Source: Chloroflexota bacterium (lineage in GTDB: Bacteria > Chloroflexota > Anaerolineae > Aggregatilineales > Phototrophicaceae). Taken from it: a DNA stretch of 64,000 nucleotides. The notes below the pieces were generated by a model, which was not told where the DNA came from, did no database searches, and saw nothing but the letters and a program-made list of their open reading frames with translations. The stretch covers positions 1-64,000 of the forward strand of contig WTGN01000032.1 in NCBI GenBank assembly GCA_011523545.1. The letters run 5' to 3'. Below, in pieces: positions 19,697 to 28,852 of the stretch (positions are counted from its first letter, which is position 1; the number at the start of each line of letters is the position of its first letter). The position numbers and the translations under genes were made by a program.

Positions 19697-20722
19697 ATGA
19701 AGCTCATTCTTGTTGGATTCGGCGTCGTCGGTCAGGGATTCGCTGAGATTCTGCGCGACAAAGCGGCCGAGCTCAAGCGCAGTCAGGGCTTCGCGGCGGC
19801 CATTATCGGCGTAGTAACTGCCAGCAAGGGCGCGCTTTATCGCTCCGATGGCTTGGACCTTCCCGCCCTGCTGGAGGCGGCGGGTGACGGCAGTTTCGCC
19901 CTCTATCCCGATCAACCGGGGCTGCGGCGCGGCTGGGGCGCAGAGGACATGATCGCGGCTGGCGAGGCCGATGCCCTGGTCGAAGTGAGCCCGACCAATC
20001 TGGAAACAGCCCAGCCGGCCCTCGACATCTGCAAACGCGCCCTCGACGCCGGCATGCACCTGGTGCTGGCCAACAAGGGACCGGTCGCCCTGGATTATGC
20101 CAATCTTCAGGCGAAGGCCCGCGCCAAGGGCCTACAAATGCGCTGCGAAGCGACCGTCATGGCCGGCACGCCGACGATGCAACTGGCGGACGAGGCTCTG
20201 GCCGGCTGCGAGATTCTCTCCGCCCGCGGCATCCTCAACGGCACGACCAATTACATCCTGACCCAAATGGAAAGCGGCATGCCTTACGAGAGTGCGCTTA
20301 CGCAGGCGCAAGAGCTGGGTTATGCCGAGACCGATCCGACGGGCGATGTCGAAGGCTGGGACGCGGCCGGCAAGGTCTTGATCCTGGCAAATGCCCTCTT
20401 CGGCGCCGCCTTGACCATGGACGACCTGGACGTCAGCGGCATAACGCAAATCAGCGCGGCCGACATTGCCGATGCCCAAGCGGCCGGCTGCCGCTACAAG
20501 CTGATTGCCGGCGCCACCGCGGAAGGCGGCATGGTGAAGGCGACGCGCCTGCCTCTCGCTGACCCACTGGCCGGCGTCGGCGGGTCGACCAACGCCGTCA
20601 CCTTGGAGACCGACCTCCTGGGCGATATCACGCTGATCGGCGCTGGCGCCGGCAAACGCGAAACCGGCGCCGCCATCCTCTCCGATCTCCTGGCCATCCA
20701 GCGCGCGGCGGGCTTGACATAA
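19697..20722 (+). CDS. Homoserine dehydrogenase (no ACT domain)
   Basis: LILVGFGVVGQGFAEIL nucleotide-binding motif; ANKGPVAL; GILNGTTNYILTQM...AQELGYAETDPTGDVEGWDAAGK. Confidence 0.92.
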   Translation: MKLILVGFGVVGQGFAEILRDKAAELKRSQGFAAAIIGVVTASKGALYRSDGLDLPALLEAAGDGSFALYPDQPGLRRGWGAEDMIAAGEADALVEVSPTNLETAQPALDICKRALDAGMHLVLANKGPVALDYANLQAKARAKGLQMRCEATVMAGTPTMQLADEALAGCEILSARGILNGTTNYILTQMESGMPYESALTQAQELGYAETDPTGDVEGWDAAGKVLILANALFGAALTMDDLDVSGITQISAADIADAQAAGCRYKLIAGATAEGGMVKATRLPLADPLAGVGGSTNAVTLETDLLGDITLIGAGAGKRETGAAILSDLLAIQRAAGLT

Positions 20723-20867
20723 CCGCCGAGCGCAACCAACCCGTAAACAATGCGTAAAGACTTGTATATCTGCCATATCGAGCTTTGATAATTCATTCCC
20801 GCCTATGCTATACTGGCTGCAATCCGTGGCAGCCGAAGTCCAAGCTCAGTAAAGGAATAACCCGAAC

Positions 20868-21548
20868 ATGCCATCCATTTTACAGAAGGTCCAAACGCTC
20901 TTTAGTGCCAACCTGCACGGTATGATTGACCGCGCGCTGGAGACGAACTCGCTGAAGGTCATGGACGAATATATTCGGCAGGTCGAGCGCAACCTAGAAG
21001 CGCTTGAAGATTCGGCGGCCACCGTCGGCGGCTCCGTGCGCACGCTCAAACGCAAGTATGAAGAGTTCTCCAACCAGTCGGACAAGCTTGATCGCGATAT
21101 CGACACGCTGATCTTGCGCGGCAAGGATGACCTGGCAGCGGCGGCCCAGGCTGAACTCAACACCAAACAGGAATTGGCGCAAGAGTATTACGAGCAGTGG
21201 CAATCCCAGGAAGAGCAATACCAGGGCATGCTGAATATGCGCCTCAAGCTCGAAGGGCGCTTGACCACCATCAAGCAGGAACGGGAGAAGATGCGCTCGC
21301 TGCTTGAATTGGCCGAAACCAAGAAGGTGATGTCCAAGACCTTGAAGAGCATGGACAAACTCGATACCTCGGGCGACCAGGAAATCGACAGCCTGCTCGA
21401 CTCCATCTACTCGCAGATCGATCAAGAAGACGCGCGCGCCGAGCTGGCCAGCGCAAAACTCTCCGATCAAATCGAGGACACGGTGGGCATCGGCCAGGTT
21501 GAGCTGCAATTGGAAGAGCGCCGTCAGCGTCTCTTGGGGCAGGACTGA
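20868..21548 (+). CDS. PspA/IM30 family protein
   Basis: ILQKVQTLFSANLHGMIDRALE...MDEYIRQVERNLEAL followed by extended coiled coil. Confidence 0.8.
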   Translation: MPSILQKVQTLFSANLHGMIDRALETNSLKVMDEYIRQVERNLEALEDSAATVGGSVRTLKRKYEEFSNQSDKLDRDIDTLILRGKDDLAAAAQAELNTKQELAQEYYEQWQSQEEQYQGMLNMRLKLEGRLTTIKQEREKMRSLLELAETKKVMSKTLKSMDKLDTSGDQEIDSLLDSIYSQIDQEDARAELASAKLSDQIEDTVGIGQVELQLEERRQRLLGQD

Positions 21549-21626
21549 GTCGCTGCCGCTCAGACAAGCGCATTCACGTTTGATTCCATCTAGTCTGATT
21601 GTCCGGCAAGAGGAAACGTCAGCCAA

Positions 21627-22598
21627 ATGGCCGTAAACAGTGAAGCCCGGCAGAAAGTCTTCGGCACCCTGCTGGCGAACGCCCTGCTCCGTTGGGAGAC
21701 GCTTGTCACCCTCATGGTGACGGCGATACTGTTTTTGTTCGTGCGCGATGTCAGCCTGCCCTTTATGGAATGGCAGCCCTGGTTTTGGCTGGTCTTGGGC
21801 GGCTTGGCGGAGACGGTGCTGGTCGCTTCTACGCTGACCGACCCCGAAGCGACGGAGCAAGCGCTGGCGGAAGATTTCGAGCGTGAGTACGACTTGCGCA
21901 ACATCCGCAACCGCGTCTCGCGCGAGCGCCTGCGCGATGCCTTCGAATATCGCCGCAACATGCTGAAGCTGGCGGATGCCGCCCGCGGCGCCATGCGAAC
22001 GCGCAAACGCACGCTCGTCGGCGACATCAACGACTGGATCGCCCACATGTACAACCTGGCGAACCGCATCGATTTTTTCGAAAGCAATGAGCGCGCCGCC
22101 CGTGATCTGCAGGATGTGCCGCGCAAAATCGCCGAGGTCAAGCGCTTAATCAAGAACGACAAAAACGAGCTGACGCGGCGAGACCGCATGCGCCAGCTGG
22201 AAATCCTGCAGCAGCAAGAGAATACGCTGAAGGCGGGCACGCATGCGATAAAGCGCGCCGAGATTCACCTCGAAAGCACCCTGGCCGCTCTCGGCACGGT
22301 CTACGCTCAGATGTCGCTGTTAGGCACCAAGGACACCGGCAGCACGCGCGGGCAGCGCCTCAGCATCGAAATCAAAGATGAAATCGACAAGCTGCAAGAC
22401 ACCATCGACGCGATGGACGAAGTGCAATTCTACAGCCAACGCCTTAATAGTGACTTTCTTGACGCCCTTGAACAAGTCGATGACATCGACCCCAACGAGC
22501 TGCGGCAGCGTCAGCGTTTGTCAACCGATGACGAGAGCGAAGTTGACGAGTTGGCCGCCGCTGAAGAGGACGGCAGCCAATTACAGAGCCAGCGATAG
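21627..22598 (+). CDS. Membrane-anchored coiled-coil protein, unknown function
   Basis: Two N-terminal TM helices then about 220 aa of charged coiled coil; directly downstream of pspA-like gene. Confidence 0.65.
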   Translation: MAVNSEARQKVFGTLLANALLRWETLVTLMVTAILFLFVRDVSLPFMEWQPWFWLVLGGLAETVLVASTLTDPEATEQALAEDFEREYDLRNIRNRVSRERLRDAFEYRRNMLKLADAARGAMRTRKRTLVGDINDWIAHMYNLANRIDFFESNERAARDLQDVPRKIAEVKRLIKNDKNELTRRDRMRQLEILQQQENTLKAGTHAIKRAEIHLESTLAALGTVYAQMSLLGTKDTGSTRGQRLSIEIKDEIDKLQDTIDAMDEVQFYSQRLNSDFLDALEQVDDIDPNELRQRQRLSTDDESEVDELAAAEEDGSQLQSQR

Positions 22599-22652
22599 CC
22601 CCGCGCCAGTACCACCTGATTCATCTTCCAGATCTGCCAAGATAACCTAATC

Positions 22653-22808
22653 TGCAGGGGCGAGACTTGTCTCGCCCTATAGCTACTGTAATTACGAGGC
22701 CGGCGACTCAATGGCTCGCTCCTACCAGGCTTGTCAGGTACTACGCCATGACAACTCAGCGGCGGCCAAAGGAAGGACTGTAGGGACGAGCCGCCGGCTC
22801 GCCCGTAC
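22653..22808. repeat. Three GGGGCGAG-type palindromic repeat copies (about 22653-22680, 22701-22726, 22779-22808)
   Basis: tgcaggggcgagacttgtctcgcccta; cggcgactcaatggctcgctcctac (inverted); tgtagggacgagccgccggctcgcccgtac. Confidence 0.85.
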
Positions 22809-22934
22809 GCACCGCAGATTCATGAAACAGCTTGCCTCTGGTCGACAGCGCACAGCGCCGCGCCGGGAAACGCTTTCTTGTTGCGCGGATTGCCCTTATC
22901 ATGTGGCTTCGTCATCAAGCAGGAGGAATGAGTC

Positions 22935-23318
22935 ATGTCCTTAATCAATTGGTTTGAGATTCCCGTCGCAGACTTCGAGCGCGCCCGCAAATTTTACGAA
23001 ACAGTCCTGGACAAGCAGCTCTTCATCAGCGACCAGCGCGAGACGATGGGCAGTATGCTGGGCGTGTTTCCTCATGATGGGCAGGTTGGCGGCTGCCTGG
23101 TTCACAATCCGCAATACGGCTACACGCCGTCGGCGGAGGGCTCTTTGGTTTATTTCACGATCTTGGGCGATTTGGACGCCGCTCTGGCGCGGGTGCCCGA
23201 GGCTGGCGGCGAAGTCTTGCTGCCGAAGACGGCGCTCGGTGAAAACGCCGGTGGCGGTTTTGTCGCTTGGGCGCGCGATACCGAAGGCAACAAAGTCGGC
23301 TTCTATTCGAATGAATAA
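22935..23318 (+). CDS. VOC (glyoxalase/bleomycin-resistance) family protein
   Basis: INWFEIPVADFERARKFYETVL...GGFVAWARDTEGNKVGFYSNE. Confidence 0.9.
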   Translation: MSLINWFEIPVADFERARKFYETVLDKQLFISDQRETMGSMLGVFPHDGQVGGCLVHNPQYGYTPSAEGSLVYFTILGDLDAALARVPEAGGEVLLPKTALGENAGGGFVAWARDTEGNKVGFYSNE

Positions 23319-23321
23319 CGC

Positions 23322-24344
23322 CTAATCAAAAGACTCGACAATCGGCTCGCGCTTCTTTTTCTTCCCGGGCCACAGGGATTGCAGGCGCAGGATCAGGCGC
23401 GGCGTTTCACGCTCGATGTTGATGGTGTCTTCTATCAGGTTGACAAGGGTCGTCGCCAGGATGACCAGGGTCAAATACATGTATGCGACCACGGCGTAGG
23501 TCTCTACATAGCGAAACGAGCGGCCTGACGTGGTCTTGGCGATCTGCGTGATATCGCGAATGCCGAGGAAAGCCAACAGCGACGAGTCTTTGATCATCGC
23601 GACAAAATCATTGCCCAGCGGAGGCAGCACATTGCGAAAAGCCTGCGGCAGCACAATCGAGCGCATCGTCTGCCAATAAGTCATGCCGACTGAATAAGCC
23701 GCTTCGAATTGTCCCTTGGGAATCGATTGGATGCCGGCGCGCACAGTTTCCGACATATAAGCGCCGTAAGTGATCGCCAGCGCCACAATGGCGGTGCCGG
23801 CCGAGCTGCCGCGCCAAATCAGATTCGGAATCGTCGGATCGCCCGCCAGGTCACGCACGCCCTCCACCACCGTGCGGTTGATCAGCTCGCGCAAGGCGGG
23901 CACGACGATAAATCCGGTGACCAGCAGAACGACCAATATGGGGATGCCGCGCATCACGCTGACATAGACCGTGCAAACATTGTAGGCGCCGATGCGCAGG
24001 ATGCGCGTGACAGCCTTGCGCTTGGACTCGCGCGATTGTGGCGGCGCCGGTGGATTCGAGCGAACAATCCCGACAATGATGGCGATGGACAGCGCCGTGA
24101 GGTATGAAGCGATGCTGACGAAGAGCGTCATGCTGACGCCGTCCACCAACTGATTGAATATATTCGAGTACACCTTGTCCGTGATGATGCTGATGGCCAG
24201 CAAGATCCCGAGGATCACAAGAAAAACGATCCAATAGGGCAAGGTATAAAAGCGCGCCAAACGCATGGCCCGGCCGCGCGACTCGGCGATGATCTCGTCT
24301 AAATCCGGTTCCTGGCGCTCAGGCGAAGCGGCTGGCATCATCAT
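23322..24344 (-). CDS. Amino-acid ABC transporter permease (HisM family)
   Basis: GVSMTLFVSIASYLTALSIAIIVGI...YMSETVRAGIQSIPKGQFEAAYSVGMTYWQTMRSIVLPQAFRNVLPPLGNDFVAMIKDSSL (EAA loop). Confidence 0.93.
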   Translation of the reverse strand: MMMPAASPERQEPDLDEIIAESRGRAMRLARFYTLPYWIVFLVILGILLAISIITDKVYSNIFNQLVDGVSMTLFVSIASYLTALSIAIIVGIVRSNPPAPPQSRESKRKAVTRILRIGAYNVCTVYVSVMRGIPILVVLLVTGFIVVPALRELINRTVVEGVRDLAGDPTIPNLIWRGSSAGTAIVALAITYGAYMSETVRAGIQSIPKGQFEAAYSVGMTYWQTMRSIVLPQAFRNVLPPLGNDFVAMIKDSSLLAFLGIRDITQIAKTTSGRSFRYVETYAVVAYMYLTLVILATTLVNLIEDTINIERETPRLILRLQSLWPGKKKKREPIVESFD

Positions 24345-24436
24345 GTCCCGTCCGAGCGTTCATAGGAAGCGGGACAGAGCGAACTCTGCCCCGACAGATG
24401 GAAGCTTCGTTTTATCACGCCTGAATGTAAGGCGGT

Positions 24437-25936
24437 CTAGCCATCACCCAGCCACTTGGCATTGATCGCCGCCAGCGTGCCATCCTCGCGCATGCTGTCG
24501 AGCGCCATGTTGAATGGCTCCACCAATTCCGACCCCTGCGGGTAGATGAAGCCCAATTGCTGCTTGATCAAGTCATCCGGCAGCAGCTTGATCTTGTCGG
24601 CGTTCAAACCCACATAGCCTTGGCCGGCCACATCATCAATGACTACGGCGTCAATGTCACCGGTGATGAGCGCCTGGACCGCCAAGCCGAACTCGGTATA
24701 GGCGACGATGCGCTCGCTGCCCCCGCCCAGCAATTCCTCAGCGGCGATGTAATTCGTCGTCGCGACTTGCACGCCAACCACGAAGTCGCCCGCTACGAAG
24801 TCGGCGGCGCTGCCGAAGCGGTCTTCCTCAAGCCGCACCATCATGCGCTGGATGACATCGATGTAGCCGTCGGAGTAATCGACGATCTGCGCGCGCTCTT
24901 CAGTGATGGTGATGCCATCAGCCGCCATGTCATATTCGCCATTGGAAACAGCCACGATCAGGCCTTCCCAACTGGTCTCGATGTATTCCGGCACACAATT
25001 CAAGCGGCCGCAGATTTCGCCCAGGGTATCGTAGTCCCAGCCTTCGCCTTCGCCGGTTTCTTCGTTCAGCACGTTGAAGGGCGGATAGGCATTCTCCACC
25101 GCGACAGTGACGGTGCGTCCGCCAAGATCGGGCAGCATCATCTCTTCTTCGGCTTCGCCATCGCCCAGCCACTTGGCGTTAATCGCGGCCAGCGTGCCAT
25201 CCTCGCGCATGCTGTCGAGCGCCATGTTGAAGGGCTCGACCAATTCCGACCCCTGCGGGTAGATGAAGCCCAACTGCTGTTTGATGAGATCATCCGGCAG
25301 CAGCTTGATCTTGTCGGCATTCAAGCCCACATAGCCTTGACCGGCCACATCATCAATGACGACGGCGTCAATGTCACCGGTGATGAGCGCCTGGACCGCC
25401 AAGCCGAACTCGGTATAGGCGACGATGCGCTCGCTGCCCCCGCCCAGCAATTCCTCAGCGGCGATGTAATTCGTCGTCGCGACTTGCACGCCAACCACGA
25501 AGTCGCCCGCTACGAAGTCGGCGGCGCTGCCGAAGCGGTCTTCCTCAAGCCGCACCATCATGCGCTGGATGACATCGATGTAGCCGTCGGAGTAATCGAC
25601 GATCTGCGCGCGCTCTTCAGTGATGGTGATGCCATCAGCCGCCATGTCATATTCGCCATTGGAAACAGCCACGATCAGGCCTTCCCAACTGGTCTCGATG
25701 TATTCCGGCACACAATTCAAGCGGCCGCAGATTTCGCCCAGGGTATCGTAGTCCCAGCCTTCGCCTTCGCCGGTTTCTTCATTTAAGACATTGAAGGGCG
25801 GATAGGCATTCTCCACCGCCACCGTCACCGTGCGCCCCTCGAGATCGGGCAAGTGGCCGTCCGCCATTACAGCCGCGAATGGCACAAGCAACAGCAGCGC
25901 TACCAGAAGTATCATGAAGCGCTTAAGAGCTATCAT
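24437..25936 (-). CDS. Amino-acid ABC transporter substrate-binding protein with two tandem binding domains
   Basis: Signal peptide then two copies of LPDL[EG][16 protein letters not shown]...[11 protein letters not shown] (SBP_bac_3 type), differing by one residue. Confidence 0.9.
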   Translation of the reverse strand: MIALKRFMILLVALLLLVPFAAVMADGHLPDLEGRTVTVAVENAYPPFNVLNEETGEGEGWDYDTLGEICGRLNCVPEYIETSWEGLIVAVSNGEYDMAADGITITEERAQIVDYSDGYIDVIQRMMVRLEEDRFGSAADFVAGDFVVGVQVATTNYIAAEELLGGGSERIVAYTEFGLAVQALITGDIDAVVIDDVAGQGYVGLNADKIKLLPDDLIKQQLGFIYPQGSELVEPFNMALDSMREDGTLAAINAKWLGDGEAEEEMMLPDLGGRTVTVAVENAYPPFNVLNEETGEGEGWDYDTLGEICGRLNCVPEYIETSWEGLIVAVSNGEYDMAADGITITEERAQIVDYSDGYIDVIQRMMVRLEEDRFGSAADFVAGDFVVGVQVATTNYIAAEELLGGGSERIVAYTEFGLAVQALITGDIDAVVIDDVAGQGYVGLNADKIKLLPDDLIKQQLGFIYPQGSELVEPFNMALDSMREDGTLAAINAKWLGDG

Positions 25937-26137
25937 TTATCGCCTCCCATGTATGACATCTTTGCGAGCGGTCGAGATTCTCAACCGCTTGTATTCTAAC
26001 ATCTAATCATCTCATGTCCTAGCATTCACGCCGATTTGACATTCCTGGATTGCCGACTAATATCAAGTGTGGAACCACAGTCTGTCGCATCAGGCGTGGT
26101 CAACCGTCAAGGAATGAGCGTTAACAGGTAGAAAGCC

Positions 26138-27283
26138 ATGACCGTCTCCCATTGGCAGCGCGCTGAACAGGTCGAGCGCGAAGTTGACTTCCTGGTCGTT
26201 GGCGCCGGCCTCGCTGGTGGCGCGGCTGCCTTCTTCGCCAAGCAAATCCACGGCCGCGACGTGGTCGTCACCGATGCTCGCGATGTGGGGCTGGGCGCCA
26301 GCGGTCGCAACGCCGGCTTCATGATCAGCGGGCTGGATATCTACTATCACCGCGCCATCGAAGAATACGGCCAAAAGGTCGCGCGCGAAGTCTGGGAAAT
26401 GTCGCGCCGCAGCTTCAGGCATTGGCGCGAGTTCATCAATAACAGCGCCTTTGATGTGCCCATCGACAACGGCGGCTCCATGCTGCTGGCGGAGACGGCG
26501 GAAGAAGCCAAAGAGCTTGAGCTTGCGGCCCGCGCGCTATCGGCCGACAAAATCGAGATCGAATACTACAGCAGCGATCCGCTGAAGCGCGGTTATTGCG
26601 CCGCCATAGAGCAGCCGCTGGACGCCGGCGTGCAGCCCTACCTGCTGGCGAAAACGGTCATGGCGCAGAGCGGCGCCGAGTTGATCGCCAACAATGAGCT
26701 GTATCGCCTGGAGCAAGAGGGAGACTCTGTGCGCGTCTATACACGAAAACTGGTCTTCAAGGCGCGTTATGTCATGCTATGCACCAACGCTTATTCGCCG
26801 ATGATCGACCCCTACTTCGTCGGCAAGATCGCGCCGACGCGCGCCCAATGCCTGGTCACCGAGCCGCTTGATCATGTGCCGATTCCTTTCTGCGGTTACA
26901 GCGATTACGGCTACATGTATTACAGGACAACCTTTGACGGGCGCTTTCTGCTCGGCGGCGGCCGCAAGCAGCATCAGCAGGAAGAAAACAACACATCGGA
27001 AGACCGGCTGAATCCAAAGGTTCATGCCTTCCTCGACCGCTATATGCGGAAGTATTTCCCCGATGTAAAGGCGCCGGTGGCGCAGCGCTGGAGCGGCATC
27101 ATGGGCTTCAGCTGTGATGGCCTGCCGCTGGTGGGGACGCTGCCGGGCAAGCCGCGCGTCGGCTTCACGGTCGGCTTCACCGGGCATGGCCTGGCGCTGG
27201 CGGCTGCGACGGCCGAGCGCGCGGTGGACCGACTGCTCAACGGCGTTTCAGCCGGCGCCGTCGATGTCGCCCGCTTTGTGTAG
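26138..27283 (+). CDS. FAD-dependent oxidoreductase (DAO family)
   Basis: DFLVVGAGLAGGAAAFFAKQIHGRDVVVTDA dinucleotide fold; C-terminal MGFSCDGLPLVGTLPGKPRVGFTVGFTGHGLALA. Confidence 0.9.
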   Translation: MTVSHWQRAEQVEREVDFLVVGAGLAGGAAAFFAKQIHGRDVVVTDARDVGLGASGRNAGFMISGLDIYYHRAIEEYGQKVAREVWEMSRRSFRHWREFINNSAFDVPIDNGGSMLLAETAEEAKELELAARALSADKIEIEYYSSDPLKRGYCAAIEQPLDAGVQPYLLAKTVMAQSGAELIANNELYRLEQEGDSVRVYTRKLVFKARYVMLCTNAYSPMIDPYFVGKIAPTRAQCLVTEPLDHVPIPFCGYSDYGYMYYRTTFDGRFLLGGGRKQHQQEENNTSEDRLNPKVHAFLDRYMRKYFPDVKAPVAQRWSGIMGFSCDGLPLVGTLPGKPRVGFTVGFTGHGLALAAATAERAVDRLLNGVSAGAVDVARFV

Positions 27284-27293
27284 CGGCGTCGCC

Positions 27294-28442
27294 CTACCAC
27301 TCGGCGATTGAACCGTCCGCCCGGCGGGTGACCGGGTTTCGCCAGCGCAAGCCATGATCAGAAGCGGTGCGTATCTTGTCCTCGTCAAGCTCAATGCCCA
27401 GCCCGGGCGCCGTCGGCACCTTCACAAAACCGTCTTCATAATTGAACACGGATGGATCGGCCAGATAATCGAGCAGGTCGGCATCCTCATTGTAGTGGAT
27501 GCCGAGGCTTTGTTCCTGAATCAAGGCGTTATAGGCGACGGCGTCGACCTGGATGCAAGAGGCCAGCGCGATCGGCCCCAGGGGGCAGTGCGGCGCCAAA
27601 GCGACATCGTAAGCTTCCGCCATCGCCGCGATGCGGACGACCTCGGAGATGCCGCCGGCATGCGAGACATCGGGCTGAATGATGTCGACGCTGCCCTCGG
27701 CCAGAATCGTCTTGAAGTCCCAACGTGAACACATGCGTTCGCCGGTGGCGATCGGGATCGAAGTCGAGCGTTTGATGTCGAGCAGCGCCTCATTGTGCAT
27801 CGGCAGGATCGGCTCCTCCACGAACATCAAGTGGTATGGCTCCAATTCGCGAATCAGCATCTTCGCCATCGCCTTATGCACCTTGCCATGAAAATCAACC
27901 GCGATGCTGAAGTCATCGCCCACTTGCGCCCGCGCCGCCGCCACCCGCGCGACCGCCTCATCAATGTGCTGAAAGGTATCCATGAAGTGGACCGTATTGA
28001 CGGCGCCCATCTTGACCGCCCGCAAGCCTTCGTCTTTGCGCGCCTGCGCCTGCCCGGCGACAGCTTCAGGCGTCTCTCCGCTGATGCCCGCGTAAATCTG
28101 GACGCGATCCCGCACCTTGCCGCCCAACAATTCATAAATCGGCGCGTCGTGAAACTTGCCCTTGATATCCCAGAGCGCCTGGTTGACGCCGGCGATCGCG
28201 CTCATCATCACAGGCCCGCCGCGGTAGAAGCGCGCGCGAAACAGCGTCTGCCAAATGTCTTCGATCTGTCGCGGATCGCGCCCAATCAGAAAGTCCGCCA
28301 TATCTTCGACCGCGCCGCGCAGGGTCCCGGCTTGCCCTTCAACAATTGGCTCGCCCCAGCCAGCCAGGCCCTCATCAGTGGAGATCTTCAGGAAGAGCCA
28401 GCGCGGTGGCACGGTGAAAAGCTCAAGTTCCCTTATCTTCAT
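27294..28442 (-). CDS. Enolase-superfamily protein, galactonate dehydratase (DgoD)-like
   Basis: MR/MLE architecture: GGPVMMSAIAGVNQALWDIKGK...PIYELLGG...FVEEPILP...PIATGERMCSRWDF...IIQPDVSHAGGISE...ALAPHCPLGPIALA. Confidence 0.87.
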   Translation of the reverse strand: MKIRELELFTVPPRWLFLKISTDEGLAGWGEPIVEGQAGTLRGAVEDMADFLIGRDPRQIEDIWQTLFRARFYRGGPVMMSAIAGVNQALWDIKGKFHDAPIYELLGGKVRDRVQIYAGISGETPEAVAGQAQARKDEGLRAVKMGAVNTVHFMDTFQHIDEAVARVAAARAQVGDDFSIAVDFHGKVHKAMAKMLIRELEPYHLMFVEEPILPMHNEALLDIKRSTSIPIATGERMCSRWDFKTILAEGSVDIIQPDVSHAGGISEVVRIAAMAEAYDVALAPHCPLGPIALASCIQVDAVAYNALIQEQSLGIHYNEDADLLDYLADPSVFNYEDGFVKVPTAPGLGIELDEDKIRTASDHGLRWRNPVTRRADGSIAEW

Positions 28443-28478
28443 GGAGCCGCCTCAGTTGATCCGAGCAAGCAATTGAAT

Positions 28479-28720
28479 TTTTACCACCGAGTACACCGAG
28501 TTTCTATGAGGTCACAGAGCAGATATTGTCAAATTGCATATCACGTAAATTCAACCGCATTGTAGGGGCGAGCCATTGGGTCGCCCGCGCTTGTGAAAGT
28601 ATGCGCTTTAGGGCGAGACAAGTCTCGCCCCTACAATGTCGCTAGATTGGCTCGTCATACTATTGCGTAGAAGGCTCCTCGGTGTCCTCAAAAGAACTCG
28701 GTGTCCTCGGTGGTGAAAAA
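28479..28720. repeat. Composite repeat island: CACCGAG repeat, two opposed GGGGCGAG palindromes, inverted CACCGAG repeat
   Basis: ttaccaccgagtacaccgag...tgtaggggcgagccattgggtcgcccg...agggcgagacaagtctcgcccctaca...ctcggtgtcctcggtggtgaa. Confidence 0.85.
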
Positions 28721-28852
28721 TGCGGCGTGTTCGCCAAATGCAAAAGTCCGCAAAGTTCATCGCTTGCTTCATTCTTGCTTACCCATATTTGCGCTATCGA
28801 TTATAATGTTTTGTTGAGAACTTACCAACGCCGCTGGAGAAAGGCAATCGCC

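Noticed and set aside
22711-22944. 77-aa ORF in the intergenic region
   Set aside because: Runs through repeat copies, with no coding-like composition.
24557-25786. 409-aa ORF antisense to the solute-binding protein
   Set aside because: Shadow ORF; its duplication simply mirrors the repeated domain on the coding strand, and the coding strand has clear SBP homology and a signal peptide.
28682-28852. N-terminal extension of the antiporter ORF
   Set aside because: Lies within a dispersed repeat and precedes a plausible TTG start plus signal/TM helix; a TATAAT-like sequence at about 28802 also argues for a downstream start.
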